A stretch of 64,000 nucleotides of DNA from NCBI RefSeq assembly GCF_009821115.1, contig NZ_VYTY01000001.1, positions 186,001 to 250,000 on the forward strand, in the 5' to 3' direction. Shown here in pieces: positions 7,742 to 17,368 of this stretch. Position 1 is the stretch's first letter, and every line of letters begins with the position of its first letter. The stretch is from Nitrincola alkalisediminis. GTDB lineage: Bacteria > Pseudomonadota > Gammaproteobacteria > Pseudomonadales > Balneatricaceae. The position numbers and the translations under genes are program-made. Under the pieces are notes generated by a model that saw nothing but the letters and a program-made list of their open reading frames with translations, did not search any database and was not told the DNA's origin.

Positions 7742-9322
7742 ATGTTACGAACAGCCAGAACCCTCCTTTCGCTTTATACCAGCTATGGTTTGCTGGTACT
7801 GGCGAATGCGCTTTTTACCACACTCACCAGTTTACGGGCAGACTTAGAAGGATTTACGGTACAAACCATTGGTTTGATTATGGCCGGGTACTTCTTAGGG
7901 ATGTTCTTAGGGGCGCGCTATACGTCCTACGTGATCCAACGTGGAGGGCATATTCGTGCCTTTGCGGCCTTTGCATCATTCATGTCTCTGTCGCCTTTAC
8001 TGCATGTGTTATTTATTGACCCATGGGTGTGGGCCGTATTACGCTTGATCGACGGCTTTTGTTTAGCGGGTTTGTTTATCATTACAGAGAGTTGGTTGAA
8101 TGCACGCTCGGATAATAAAACCCGAGGCAGTATTCTGGCCATTTACATGGTGGTGAACTATTTAGCATCCGGTCTAGGGCAGTTGTTTTTGATCTTCACC
8201 TCGCCGGATACGTTTGAGGCCTTTGCTGTGGCCTCGATTTGCTTCTCGTTATCTCTGATGCCTTTGATGATGACGCGGACAGAGGCTCCCATTCCGAATC
8301 CCGTCACCGGATTTGCCATTCGACCTCTGTTAAGCGTTGCTCCAGCTGGCTTCTGGGGAGCTGTGTGCGCAGGCTCGGTAAATGCGGCTTTCTTTGCGAT
8401 GGCGCCTATTTACGCTCAGAACCTGTCCTTTAGTGTGCAAGAAATATCCTTTTTTATGATGGCCGGGGTTTTTTCTGGCTTAGTCTTGCAAATTCCGCTG
8501 GGTAAACTGTCTGACCGTATTGAGCGTCGTAAGGTGCTGGCGGGTGTTTGTCTTGGAGGGCTGGTTTTTAGCCTGTTAATGGTGGTGCAAAGCTTCTTCC
8601 AGCTGCCTTTTTATCTGTTGCTGATCAATGTGTTCTGTTATGGCTCGTTGGCCTTTGTTATTTATCCGCTCTCGGCTGCGCATGTGAATGACTGGAGTGA
8701 TCCTGGTCAGTTAATGCAAACGTCCTCAGGCTTGTTAATAGGCTATGGCAGTGGTGCGATCTTTGGGCCACTATTAAGCTCATCTTTAATGTCTGCATTT
8801 GGCCCTGCGGCCTTATTTGCGTACATTGCGTTGAATTTATTGGTTATGATGTTGTTTGCATTGTACCAGTCCAGCGTGGCTGGCTTACAGCGTGAGAAAA
8901 TGGAGTTTGTGCCTCAGCCTTCGGTCCAGTTCCCGGTTGAAGAGCTTTTCCACGCTGCACAAGATGATTCGTCCCCAGTACCTGAAGCGCTCTATGATTC
9001 AGGCGACTCAGTGGATAAGCCGGTTGATCCAATATCGGTTGATGAAGCGGATGCAACTCAAGCCGATATCGCCGTCTCTGATGAGACACCAATAGACCCT
9101 GTTGAATCTGAGCCTAACGTAGAGGAAAAAAGCTTTATTGAGCAATGGGAGGAGGAGCGACTGGCGGAATCCGAGCGGATCAATCCAACGGATGAACCTA
9201 AGGTCAAACTGACGGATGAAGCACCTAGCTTGAGTCAAGCCTCTATTGTGGACGATATGCCGAAAACAGATGAAGCATCGAATGTAGATGAAGCGTCTGG
9301 CTCAAAGACTAAGAAACCTTAA
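7742..9322 (+). CDS. MFS transporter with a long acidic C-terminal tail
   Basis: This is a 12-helix major facilitator of 526 residues, close to the YcaD-like branch (ESWLNARSDNKTRG after helix 4 is typical). The membrane part ends near residue 385. A cytoplasmic tail of about 140 residues follows, rich in Asp, Glu, Ser and Pro with repeated short VDE/DEA-type units, and closes with SKTKKP. Usual YcaD-type proteins lack such a tail or have a shorter one. The gene lies 14 bases downstream of the AI-2E-type gene, suggesting one transcript ended by the hairpin at 9424. The substrate is unknown. Confidence 0.87.
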   Translation: MLRTARTLLSLYTSYGLLVLANALFTTLTSLRADLEGFTVQTIGLIMAGYFLGMFLGARYTSYVIQRGGHIRAFAAFASFMSLSPLLHVLFIDPWVWAVLRLIDGFCLAGLFIITESWLNARSDNKTRGSILAIYMVVNYLASGLGQLFLIFTSPDTFEAFAVASICFSLSLMPLMMTRTEAPIPNPVTGFAIRPLLSVAPAGFWGAVCAGSVNAAFFAMAPIYAQNLSFSVQEISFFMMAGVFSGLVLQIPLGKLSDRIERRKVLAGVCLGGLVFSLLMVVQSFFQLPFYLLLINVFCYGSLAFVIYPLSAAHVNDWSDPGQLMQTSSGLLIGYGSGAIFGPLLSSSLMSAFGPAALFAYIALNLLVMMLFALYQSSVAGLQREKMEFVPQPSVQFPVEELFHAAQDDSSPVPEALYDSGDSVDKPVDPISVDEADATQADIAVSDETPIDPVESEPNVEEKSFIEQWEEERLAESERINPTDEPKVKLTDEAPSLSQASIVDDMPKTDEASNVDEASGSKTKKP

Positions 9323-9371
9323 AGGTGCTTTGCTTAAAAGACGCTTTATTCAGCGCAACTCTTGCATAAGT

Positions 9372-9389
9372 CCCCCTAATACTAGGGGG
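9372..9389. repeat. Short perfect inverted repeat between MFS gene and gcvP
   Basis: The arms CCCCCTA and TAGGGGG enclose a 4-base loop. No T tract follows on either strand, so it could be a processing or pausing hairpin rather than an intrinsic terminator. Confidence 0.45.
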
Positions 9390-9423
9390 CACGTTGCAAA
9401 TCACATTAAGCGTGCAAGAACCC

Positions 9424-9457
9424 AAATGCCTAGGATGTCTCGCCTAGGCATTTTGAT
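9424..9457. terminator. Bidirectional terminator between MFS gene and gcvP
   Basis: An 11-bp stem (AAATGCCTAGG / CCTAGGCATTT) with an 8-base loop lies between the convergent MFS and gcvP genes. The arms end in T or A runs, so it can act in both directions. Confidence 0.75.
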
Positions 9458-9467
9458 TGCTTGAGGT

Positions 9468-12368
9468 TTAACGATAATCCTCAACAGGGATACAGGCGCA
9501 GAAGAGGTTACGATCACCGTAGACGTTATCAACACGGTTAACCGATGGCCAGATCTTGGCTTCTTTCAACCAATGTGCAGGGAACGCGCCTTTTTCACGG
9601 GTGTACGGGCGATTCCATTCTGCATCCATCAAGTCGGCTTGGGTATGGGGAGCGTTTCTGAGTGGGCTCTCTTCAGCCGCCCAGGTTCCCGCTTCAACCG
9701 CCGAAATCTCCTCGCGAATCGTAATCATCGCTTCAATAAAGCGATCAAGCTCCGCTTTCGGCTCTGATTCTGTAGGCTCGATCATTAAAGTGCCCGGTAC
9801 CGGGAAGGACATGGTGGGTGCATGGAAGCCAAAGTCCATTAAGCGCTTCGCAACATCTTCTTCCGTTATTCCGGTCTTTTCTTTGAGCGGACGGATATCG
9901 ATAATGCACTCATGAGCAACGCGGCCTTTGACGCCTGTGTAGAGCACAGGGTAGTGTGCACTCAGACGCTCAGCGATGTAGTTTGCATTGAGAATGGCAA
10001 CCTCCGTTGCTTGACGCAGACCTCGTCCCCCCATCAGTGCAATATAGACCCAGCTAATTGCAAGGATGCTGGCGCTGCCCCAAGGAGCTGCCGAAACAGC
10101 AGTATTGGTGACATTGTCGTCGTTGTTAACAGCAATGACCGGATGGTTTGCCAGATGCGGAACCAAATGTGCTTTCACACCGATGGGTCCCATGCCAGGA
10201 CCACCACCGCCATGTGGGATACAAAAGGTTTTATGCAGGTTCATGTGTGACACATCCGCGCCGATTTCAGCGGGCTGACTGACACAGACTTGCGCGTTCA
10301 AGTTGGCACCGTCCATGTAAACCTGGCCACCGCAATCATGAATGATCTGGCAGATTTCTTTGATTTCTTCTTCAAAGACACCATGGGTCGATGGGTAAGT
10401 AATCATGAGGCAAGCGAGATCGTCTTTATGTGCCAAGGCCTTTTCGCGCAGGTCGTTGACATCAACGTTGCCTTTTTTATCACAATCGACCAGCAGAACC
10501 TGCATGTCGACCATCGCTGCCGTAGCAGGGTTGGTACCGTGTGCTGAGGTAGGGATTAAGCAAATATTGCGATGACCTTGACCTTGTGAGCGCAGGTAAT
10601 TACGAATGGCTAACAAGCCTGCGTATTCGCCCTGTGCACCGGAGTTCGGCTGCATGCAGATGGCATCAAAGCCTGTAATAGCACGCAACATCTGATCTAA
10701 CTCATCGATCATTTGCTGATAACCCTTAGCTTGCTCTATGGGCGCAAAGGGGTGCATATTGGACAGTTCAGGCCAGGTGACGGGAATCATTTCCGCTGTG
10801 GCATTTAGCTTCATGGTGCAGGAGCCGAGAGCGATCATACTATGTGCTAAGGAAATGTCTTTATTCTCAAGACGTTTCAGGTAGCGTAGCATTTCGGTTT
10901 CGCTGTGGTGCGTGTTAAAAACGGGATGCGTGAGAATGGCGTGATCGCGTCTTAACGTTGCAGGAATCGACGTAGATCCATCAGCTAAAAGCGCTTGATC
11001 CAGCACGTCGATTTCAAGGCCATGATCCTCGCCGAGAATGGCTGTCCAAAGCGTGTTGATTTCAGCCCTTGTTGTACGCTCATCACAGGTGATGCCTAAC
11101 TTAGTCTGATCAAGCTTTCTTAGGTTAATGCCCATTGCTGCGGCGCGAGCAAAAGCCTCGTCACGCTGGTCTCCTAACTCCAATGTCAGGGTATCGAACC
11201 AGTGTTCATGCGTAATACGAATGCCTTTTTGAATCAGTCCGCGTGCAAAAATATCGGTGAGTCTGTGGATACGCTCGGCAATGATTGTTAAGCCTTGTGG
11301 ACCATGATAGACCGCATAGAAGGCAGCCATATTGGCGAGTAACGCTTGTGCAGTACAAATATTCGACATGGCTTTTTCGCGTCGAATATGTTGCTCTCGG
11401 GTTTGCATGGCCATGCGTAATGCGGGCTTACCGCGACTGTCCACCGACACACCAATAATACGGCCAGGAACAGAGCGCTTGAACTCATCACGCGTCGCAA
11501 AGTAAGCGGCTGATGGGCCACCATAGCCCATGGGGACACCAAAGCGCTGTGAAGAACCAAAGACAACATCGGCACCCAGCTCGCCCGGAGACTTGAGCAG
11601 AACCAATGCCATGATATCGGCCGCCGCACAGAAAAGTGCTTTTTGGGCATGGGCTTTTTTAATCAGGTCAGTATGATCAATAATGTTGCCCGTTGTGTTC
11701 GGGTACTGTACCACCACACCAAAGTAGTCGTGCTCATCCATCAGTTGCGCGACATCGCCAATGACGACGTTAATGCCCAAGGGCGCCGCACGCGTTAGAA
11801 TAACACTGATGTTTTGTGGGTGCAGGTGCTCATCCACAATAAATGTATTGGCTTTTTTTGCTTTAGACATGCGCTTGCAAAGGGTCATGGCTTCAGCTGC
11901 GGCTGTGGCTTCGTCTAATAAGGAAGCGTTGGCCAGTTCAAGACCCGTCAAGTCCATGATCATTTGTTGGAAGGTCAGCAAACCTTCCAGACGACCTTGT
12001 GAAATTTCCGGTTGATAAGGGGTGTAAGCGGTATACCAGCCCGGATTCTCAAGGACGTTTCGCAAAATGACATTGGGGACAATGACATCTGTGAAGCCCA
12101 TGCCAATCATAGAGCGTTTAATTTGGTTTTGCCCCATGATCGACTTGAGTCGGGTCAGTGCCTCAACTTCTGTTTGCGGTTGCCCTAAGCCCTTGGGGAT
12201 ATCGGTTCGTATAGTGGCTGGGACGGTTTCTTCAATCAACGAATCGAGTGATTCGAGCCCAAGAGCCGACAGCATGTCTTGTTGCTCTTCAGGGGAGGGA
12301 CCAATATGGCGCTCAATAAACGCGTCATGGTGTTCAAGTGTATGCAAAGAGGAAAGCTGCTCGCTCAT
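9468..12368 (-). CDS. gcvP: Glycine dehydrogenase (decarboxylating), P-protein
   Basis: This is the PLP-dependent P-protein of the glycine cleavage system, which decarboxylates glycine and passes the aminomethyl group to lipoylated GcvH. The single-chain form of 966 residues contains both homologous halves, starting with [13 protein letters not shown]. The PLP lysine lies in [15 protein letters not shown] in the C-terminal half. The ATG at 12368 (MSEQLSSL) fits the family; an upstream in-frame extension of 24 residues is not conserved. Neither gcvT nor gcvH lies next to it, and I saw no glycine-riboswitch pattern upstream. It ends at the bidirectional hairpin at 9424. Confidence 0.97.
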   Translation of the reverse strand: MSEQLSSLHTLEHHDAFIERHIGPSPEEQQDMLSALGLESLDSLIEETVPATIRTDIPKGLGQPQTEVEALTRLKSIMGQNQIKRSMIGMGFTDVIVPNVILRNVLENPGWYTAYTPYQPEISQGRLEGLLTFQQMIMDLTGLELANASLLDEATAAAEAMTLCKRMSKAKKANTFIVDEHLHPQNISVILTRAAPLGINVVIGDVAQLMDEHDYFGVVVQYPNTTGNIIDHTDLIKKAHAQKALFCAAADIMALVLLKSPGELGADVVFGSSQRFGVPMGYGGPSAAYFATRDEFKRSVPGRIIGVSVDSRGKPALRMAMQTREQHIRREKAMSNICTAQALLANMAAFYAVYHGPQGLTIIAERIHRLTDIFARGLIQKGIRITHEHWFDTLTLELGDQRDEAFARAAAMGINLRKLDQTKLGITCDERTTRAEINTLWTAILGEDHGLEIDVLDQALLADGSTSIPATLRRDHAILTHPVFNTHHSETEMLRYLKRLENKDISLAHSMIALGSCTMKLNATAEMIPVTWPELSNMHPFAPIEQAKGYQQMIDELDQMLRAITGFDAICMQPNSGAQGEYAGLLAIRNYLRSQGQGHRNICLIPTSAHGTNPATAAMVDMQVLLVDCDKKGNVDVNDLREKALAHKDDLACLMITYPSTHGVFEEEIKEICQIIHDCGGQVYMDGANLNAQVCVSQPAEIGADVSHMNLHKTFCIPHGGGGPGMGPIGVKAHLVPHLANHPVIAVNNDDNVTNTAVSAAPWGSASILAISWVYIALMGGRGLRQATEVAILNANYIAERLSAHYPVLYTGVKGRVAHECIIDIRPLKEKTGITEEDVAKRLMDFGFHAPTMSFPVPGTLMIEPTESEPKAELDRFIEAMITIREEISAVEAGTWAAEESPLRNAPHTQADLMDAEWNRPYTREKGAFPAHWLKEAKIWPSVNRVDNVYGDRNLFCACIPVEDYR

Positions 12369-12620
12369 TATACTGTAATCCCGCAAAAAATGGCTTGACC
12401 GCTGGCGTGCCGCGATCGGATAACAAAAATTAAGCCGCACATTCTACCCGCTTTTAGTCGTAATGTGCGGAAAAAATGGTCGAATAGGATTTTCGAAATC
12501 GGGACAACGACACTTCCTACAAATGACGGGTGACTAAATACAATTTGCCTCATGCCTTTCTTTATATCACACTGAATGAACTGAAGTTTGCTCATTCTTT
12601 TTAATTTTATTGGCCAGCCT

Positions 12621-13301
12621 ATGTATACTCTTGCTGCTGTACGTAAAGCCTCATTACCGTCCATATTATGCGTGATGAGTATGATTACATTGCTGTTTTG
12701 CGTTGATATCAGGGCAGCGGATGTCCAGATTTTGGTTGTAAGTGAGTCACAACAACCACTTATTAATGCTGTGATTGTTATAGAGCCACGAGATCATCCA
12801 CTGAACAATACCTTTGATGCGACGGCTCAGGTTGCCCAGATTGATCGAGCGTTTGCACCTCATGTTCAGGTGGTTCAGACGCATACTTCTGTGAGCTTTC
12901 CTAATCATGATGATGTTCGCCATCATGTCTATTCATTTTCCGAGGCTAAGCGGTTTGAGTTGCCACTGTATCAGGGAGCAGAAGCGGCACCTGTTGTCTT
13001 CGATAAGGCCGGAATCGTTACGTTAGCGTGCAATATTCATGATCAGATGTTGGGTTTTGTGTATGTTACTGACAGCCCATGGTTCGCAGTCACCAATGCA
13101 TCAGGTCATGCTATGCTAACTGTACCTGACGCGTCGGATTATAGGTTACGTGTTTGGCATCCGAGTTTAGGTGCCAATGTGTCGGGTGTTGACGCGCAGT
13201 ATACCGCGGATCAATTGCAAGCCTTGGTCGTGACACTCGAACCACCGCTGCTTGATTCGCGGCGACTGATTCGACGCACGCTATCGTCTCATTCCCATTA
13301 G
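12621..13301 (+). CDS. Secreted cupredoxin-like protein ('methylamine utilization protein' type)
   Basis: This protein of about 226 residues has a signal peptide (hydrophobic run up to DIRA-ADV) and a cupredoxin-type domain. Potential type-1 copper ligands are visible: a His in NHDDVRHHVYSF, then the cluster CNIHDQM giving Cys, His and Met. A C-terminal carboxypeptidase-regulatory-like beta domain seems to follow (LTVPDASDYRLRVWHPSL). Proteins of this type are often annotated as methylamine utilization protein although their role is unproven. The ATG at 12621 is chosen over a TTG 33 bases upstream. The cyclase gene starts 21 bases after the stop, so the two are probably co-transcribed and the secreted protein may feed the cyclase sensor. 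Confidence 0.8.
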   Translation: MYTLAAVRKASLPSILCVMSMITLLFCVDIRAADVQILVVSESQQPLINAVIVIEPRDHPLNNTFDATAQVAQIDRAFAPHVQVVQTHTSVSFPNHDDVRHHVYSFSEAKRFELPLYQGAEAAPVVFDKAGIVTLACNIHDQMLGFVYVTDSPWFAVTNASGHAMLTVPDASDYRLRVWHPSLGANVSGVDAQYTADQLQALVVTLEPPLLDSRRLIRRTLSSHSH

Positions 13302-13322
13302 TATGTTGATGAGCATTTCAGT

Positions 13323-15203
13323 ATGAAGTGGCAATTTCGACGGTTCCATAGTCAACTTTTGCTCTTCTTTCTTGGCTTATTTACGTTGATTCAATTGTTG
13401 GGTTTTGTTGTTACCCGTCAGTTGAGTGAGCGGGATGCACATTTACGTGTTACCGAGTCGTTAGCAATCGCAGGGGGAGTATTAGAGCAGCAGTTGGTTG
13501 ACAGAAATACACGCTTATTAGAAGCAGGTCGTTTGCTTGCAGGTGACTTTGCCTTTAAAAGTGCGTGGTCAACGCGCGATACACCAACGTTACTCTCGAT
13601 GCTCAATAATCATCGTAACCGACTTGGTGCGGATTGGATGGCCTTTGTCGATTTAGACGATGTGTTGGTGGCCGATACGCTTCAATTGGACAGCGTAGGA
13701 CAAAGGTTTACTCATTCAGCACTGATTGACGAGGCTTTTGAGAGTGAGGGGGGCGAAGCATCCGGTATTCTTTTTATTCATGATCGTTTGTTTCAGGTTA
13801 TTATTCTGCCGCTGATGTCGCCCTTTCATGAGGCGTGGATTCTGATTGGCTTTGAATTGGATCATCGATTAGTGCATCAGTTACAGTCATTCGTCCGAGC
13901 CGACCTCTCCATTGTCCGAATGGATACGACACCCCCAGCTGTTTATGTGAGTACATTGGAGTCAGATAAGCAGGTTGCACTGCAAGACAGTTTAAAAACA
14001 CACTCTTTTGACAATCAAATACCTCAAAGAATTTCGATCCAAGGCGATCCGTATTTAAGCCTTGCCATCCAGTTGAATGCTGAGAATAACATCCCCCTTT
14101 TTGCTTTGATTCAACGTGATATGGAAGCCATATTGGCTCCCTATCGTCAATTACAACACATCTTGGCTTTGTTGTTTGTAGCGGGTGTTATTGCAACGGG
14201 GCTTGGTGTCGCCATCTTGGCAAAAGGCATTGCGGGACCCTTACGTAAACTTGCTTTAAGCACAGAGCGAATTGCAGCAGGTGATTATCAGCAACATATT
14301 TCGTCAGATAGAAAAGATGAGTTAGGGCAGTTAACCCACGCCTTTAATCACATGGCAAAGGGGTTAGCCGAAAGAGACAAGGTGCGTGATTTGCTTGGCA
14401 AAGTTGTGTCGCCCGAAATCGCCCATAGGCTTCTGAGTCGTGATGCTACGCTAGGAGGGGAGGATCGAGATGTCACCATCATGTTTACCGACTGCCATGG
14501 CTTTACTGCATTCTCAGAGAGCCGCGCTCCGCAAGAGGTGTTGGAGCAGCTTAATCATACTTTGACTAAGTTGACTCATGTTATTGAAAACGAATCCGGG
14601 GTTGTCGATAAGTACATAGGTGATGCGGTGATGGCATTATTCGGAGCTCCTGTTGAACAGCCTGATGCGGCGAGTCGAGCTGTTCGAGCCGCCATGGCAA
14701 TCATAACCACTATGCAGGGCCGTGAGGATGTATTGCAGGTAGGCATTGGCATCAATACGGGAAGAGTTGTGGCGGGTAATATGGGATCAACGAATCGCCT
14801 GAATTACAGTGTTATTGGCGATAATGTTAATTTAGCATCCCGTTTGGAGTCGTTGACTCGATATTATGGGGTGTCGATATTGGTCAGTGAATATACCCGT
14901 GAGCAGTCACTGGAAATCACCTACCGTGAAATTGATCGAGTGATGGTGAAAGGGAAGCGAAATGCCGTTTCAATTTTTGAGCCCTTGATTGGAGAGACCA
15001 GTGTTGCGCTTTTGCAACAGCACCAACGCGCATTGGAGCACTACCGAGCAGGTGAGTTTGCACAAGCGTTAGAGGAGTTCCAAAGCTTGGCGCTTGCATG
15101 GTCATGTCAGTTGTATTCCATATACTGTGATCGCTGTCAGCAGTATCTAGAATCTCCACCGGAACCGGACTGGCAAGGTATCACACGCTTTGAGACGAAG
15201 TGA
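13323..15203 (+). CDS. Membrane class III adenylate/guanylate cyclase with periplasmic sensor and HAMP
   Basis: This 626-residue protein has an N-terminal membrane helix (about 10-30), a periplasmic double-Cache-like sensor (about 31-275), a second helix (about 278-300), a HAMP linker (GPLRKLALSTERIAAGDYQQ) and a class III cyclase domain (about 375-560). Metal-binding aspartates lie in IMFTDCHGF and in KYIGDAVMALFG, where the Lys fits adenine recognition. NTGRVVAGNMGS and YSVIGDNVNLASRLE complete the active site. A TPR-like helical tail (RALEHYRAGEFAQALEEF) ends the protein. It likely makes cAMP in response to a periplasmic cue, possibly delivered by the upstream cupredoxin-like protein. Confidence 0.9.
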   Translation: MKWQFRRFHSQLLLFFLGLFTLIQLLGFVVTRQLSERDAHLRVTESLAIAGGVLEQQLVDRNTRLLEAGRLLAGDFAFKSAWSTRDTPTLLSMLNNHRNRLGADWMAFVDLDDVLVADTLQLDSVGQRFTHSALIDEAFESEGGEASGILFIHDRLFQVIILPLMSPFHEAWILIGFELDHRLVHQLQSFVRADLSIVRMDTTPPAVYVSTLESDKQVALQDSLKTHSFDNQIPQRISIQGDPYLSLAIQLNAENNIPLFALIQRDMEAILAPYRQLQHILALLFVAGVIATGLGVAILAKGIAGPLRKLALSTERIAAGDYQQHISSDRKDELGQLTHAFNHMAKGLAERDKVRDLLGKVVSPEIAHRLLSRDATLGGEDRDVTIMFTDCHGFTAFSESRAPQEVLEQLNHTLTKLTHVIENESGVVDKYIGDAVMALFGAPVEQPDAASRAVRAAMAIITTMQGREDVLQVGIGINTGRVVAGNMGSTNRLNYSVIGDNVNLASRLESLTRYYGVSILVSEYTREQSLEITYREIDRVMVKGKRNAVSIFEPLIGETSVALLQQHQRALEHYRAGEFAQALEEFQSLALAWSCQLYSIYCDRCQQYLESPPEPDWQGITRFETK

Positions 15204-15255
15204 CTCGGATAGGGAAGAGCTGCAGCCATATTTTGTTGTCATACTATGTGAATGC

Positions 15256-15277
15256 TCCCCGCCCCATCGGGCGAGGG
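15256..15277 (+). terminator. GC-rich hairpin after the cyclase gene
   Basis: A stem of CGCCC/GGGCG extended through one mismatch by CCC/GGG is followed by TTTATGCGAGTTTTT. It would end the cupredoxin-cyclase transcript. Confidence 0.5.
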
Positions 15278-15356
15278 TTTATGCGAGTTTTTGCTAAATG
15301 CGCAAGGCATTTCGCATTATCAGAATAGGCGTTTATTGTTCCTGTACGTTACCGAT

Positions 15357-15842
15357 TTATTTGACAAGGCTTTTCATTTTCTCAAGTTCCAATAAGCTTG
15401 CTTTGCGGCTTAACCCACCCGCATAACCCGTGAGTTTGCCACTTTTGCCAATGACTCGATGACAAGGGACGATAATCGAAATTGGATTTTTTCCATTGGC
15501 CAATCCGACGGCTCTGACTGCTTTTGGATTGCCTATGGCATCTGCAATCTGTTGATAGCTCCAGGTTTCACCATACGGGATTTCGCATAATACTTGCCAT
15601 ACTGATTGTTGAAATGCAGTGCCTTTTGCGGCTAAGGGCAGCGTAAATGACGTGCGTTTACCGGTAAAATACTCATCTAACTGTTTGATTGTATTAATAA
15701 GTATAGGGTTGTTTTCAGATTTTTCTCCTAAGTTTTTAGGCATCGTAGTTTCTGTTTCAAACCAAGCGCCAAGTAAGCCTTGCTCGCAGGCTTGTAACGT
15801 CATGATCCCTAAGGGGCTGTGGTAATGGGTGAAGGTGTTCAT
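15357..15842 (-). CDS. ogt: Methylated-DNA-[protein]-cysteine S-methyltransferase
   Basis: This 161-residue suicide repair protein takes the methyl group from O6-methylguanine or O4-methylthymine onto its own cysteine. The active-site PCHRVIG is intact, and the helix-turn-helix wing YQQIADAIGNPKAVRAVGLANGKNP matches Ogt/AGT. It begins one base after the stop of the Ada-AlkA fusion gene, which implies translational coupling in a two-gene alkylation-repair operon. Confidence 0.96.
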   Translation of the reverse strand: MNTFTHYHSPLGIMTLQACEQGLLGAWFETETTMPKNLGEKSENNPILINTIKQLDEYFTGKRTSFTLPLAAKGTAFQQSVWQVLCEIPYGETWSYQQIADAIGNPKAVRAVGLANGKNPISIIVPCHRVIGKSGKLTGYAGGLSRKASLLELEKMKSLVK

Positions 15843-15843
15843 C

Positions 15844-17208
15844 TTATTGATTCCAGCAATGAAAGGTGGCGTAACTCCCCCAAGGAGATGCGTTGGTGGC
15901 GTTCAGTTCAGGGAAACGAAGCAAGGCTTTTTTCACCATTAAATCAGTATCTAAAAAGCAATCCGAGTTCGATTGGCCTCTTAACCTAGCGTAGTTAGCG
16001 GTCCAAGGTCCAATGCCTTTTAGTGCTAGCCAGGAGTCGACATCGGCTTTAGGGGTGCGGTGAATGAATTCTGCAAAGCGTTTTAAGGTCTCTTTTCGGC
16101 TTGTCGGCATTCTTAAAAAGCTTAAGTCGAGTTGTGTGATTTGCTCGGGTGTAGGAAAGTAAGTGGCCGAAGTCGTATGGTTACTAAGCGTGTTGACGAG
16201 CAGGTTGAGTTGCCCAATTGCCGCTTTTACTGATACTTGCTGCCCTAAAATGGCCCTAACTCCAGCCTCCCAACAGTTCCAAACGCCGGGGATACGTATA
16301 CCCGAGTGAGTGACTAAGCCCGGTGCACAGTGTTCCAAATGGGTTTCGATCTGGTTGATATCCGCGTCGAGGTCAAAAACACGGCGTAGCGTTGCCACTA
16401 GTTGACGCAGCTTGGTAATGTCCTCTAACTCAAACTCAACGTTCAAATGGCCGGGCGAGGTGAGGCTGGCACGAAACCAACCTGTCGTATTCTGTAAGTT
16501 GAATGTGCGTTGATAGGTGTAATCCCCCACTTGCTCAATGGCGTCTATTGCACGTAATCGGTAGAAATTTAACAGGTGTTGCCAGTCAAAAGGACCGCGA
16601 AAGGGTAAGGTTAAGAGGTTTGTTGGCATCCGTGACGTTTTCGACTGGCGTACTTGGCTGGGTGTGAGTTTGAGTGTTTTGATAAAGGCATCGTTAAAGC
16701 GTCGTGTACTATTGAACCCACACGCAAATCCAATATCAGTAATCGACATGGCGCTGGAGTGCAGCAACTGTTTAGCGAACATCAACTGATGGTATTGCGC
16801 ATATTGCTTGGGGGATACTCCTAAATGGGTTTGGAAGAGTTGCCGTAGGTAGCGGTCGCTAATACCCAAACGTTCGGAAAATTGAGTCAGGTTGCTCGAT
16901 TGCAATTCACCTTGTTCGATGAGCTGGATGGCGCGTAGGAAGGTTGTCTCAACGCCTTTCCAGGCCCAAGAATGAGGGGCGCTATCTGGGCGGCAGCGTA
17001 AGCATGGCCGATAACCCGCTTGTAGAGCGAGTGCGGAGTTCGAGAAGTATTCTACATTTTCTTCTTTGGGCAGGGGAGCTGGGCATATCGGGCGACAAAA
17101 TATCCCCGTTGTTTTGACAGCGACATAAAATCGGCCATCAAAGCGCGGATCACGGCTCATGCGAGCTTTTTGACATTGTTCTCGATCAAGTTCCAACCAG
17201 GATGGCAT
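15844..17208 (-). CDS. Ada-type regulator / AlkA 3-methyladenine glycosylase fusion
   Basis: Three parts are fused in about 454 residues. Residues 1-80 are the Ada zinc/methyl-acceptor domain with four cysteines (FCRPICPAP and CLRCRPD); the first pair includes the Cys that accepts methyl from DNA phosphotriesters. Residues about 85-185 are an AraC-type HTH (ISDRYLRQLFQ...FGFNSTRRF-like). The rest is AlkA: its N-terminal beta domain, then the helix-hairpin-helix LKGIGPWTANY and the catalytic Asp in CFLDTDLMV. The ATG at 17208 is preferred to a GTG 33 bases upstream. The protein should sense methylation damage, activate its own operon with ogt, and excise alkylated bases. Confidence 0.93.
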   Translation of the reverse strand: MPSWLELDREQCQKARMSRDPRFDGRFYVAVKTTGIFCRPICPAPLPKEENVEYFSNSALALQAGYRPCLRCRPDSAPHSWAWKGVETTFLRAIQLIEQGELQSSNLTQFSERLGISDRYLRQLFQTHLGVSPKQYAQYHQLMFAKQLLHSSAMSITDIGFACGFNSTRRFNDAFIKTLKLTPSQVRQSKTSRMPTNLLTLPFRGPFDWQHLLNFYRLRAIDAIEQVGDYTYQRTFNLQNTTGWFRASLTSPGHLNVEFELEDITKLRQLVATLRRVFDLDADINQIETHLEHCAPGLVTHSGIRIPGVWNCWEAGVRAILGQQVSVKAAIGQLNLLVNTLSNHTTSATYFPTPEQITQLDLSFLRMPTSRKETLKRFAEFIHRTPKADVDSWLALKGIGPWTANYARLRGQSNSDCFLDTDLMVKKALLRFPELNATNASPWGSYATFHCWNQ

Positions 17209-17235
17209 GGGTATCACGCGCCTTATGCAGTTTTT

Positions 17236-17250
17236 ATACACCCAGTGTAT
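17236..17250. promoter_or_regulatory. Inverted repeat just upstream of ada-alkA
   Basis: ATACAC and GTGTAT flank a 3-base centre, 28 bases before the chosen start codon. Its minus-strand right arm runs into TATAAA, a possible -10 element. It could be an operator for autoregulation. It does not match the known E. coli Ada box. Confidence 0.3.
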
Positions 17251-17318
17251 GCATAAATTTTTACGATACTAGCCATTTTCGGAACTGAATAGTGTTTCAC
17301 ATTCGCGCTTGGATTGAC

Positions 17319-17368
17319 GCCCAACACACCCTCATCATGAGTGTCTTATGTGTGTTGGGCTTTGTTTT
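17319..17368 (+). terminator. Long hairpin with plus-strand T tract
   Basis: The arms GCCCAACACAC and GTGTGTTGGGC (11 bp, perfect) enclose a 20-base loop that contains CTCATCATGAG, and TTTGTTTT follows on the plus strand. Both neighbouring genes run on the minus strand, where the hairpin would still follow the transglycosylase gene but with a poor T tract. The plus-strand tail overlaps the stop region of that gene. Confidence 0.55.

Noticed and set aside
9556-12378. Long plus-strand open frames inside gcvP
   Set aside because: They are antisense shadows of the well-conserved glycine dehydrogenase gene.
12369-12620. Glycine riboswitch upstream of gcvP
   Set aside because: Neither the tandem aptamer core nor an expression-platform hairpin could be found by eye in the 252-bp gap.
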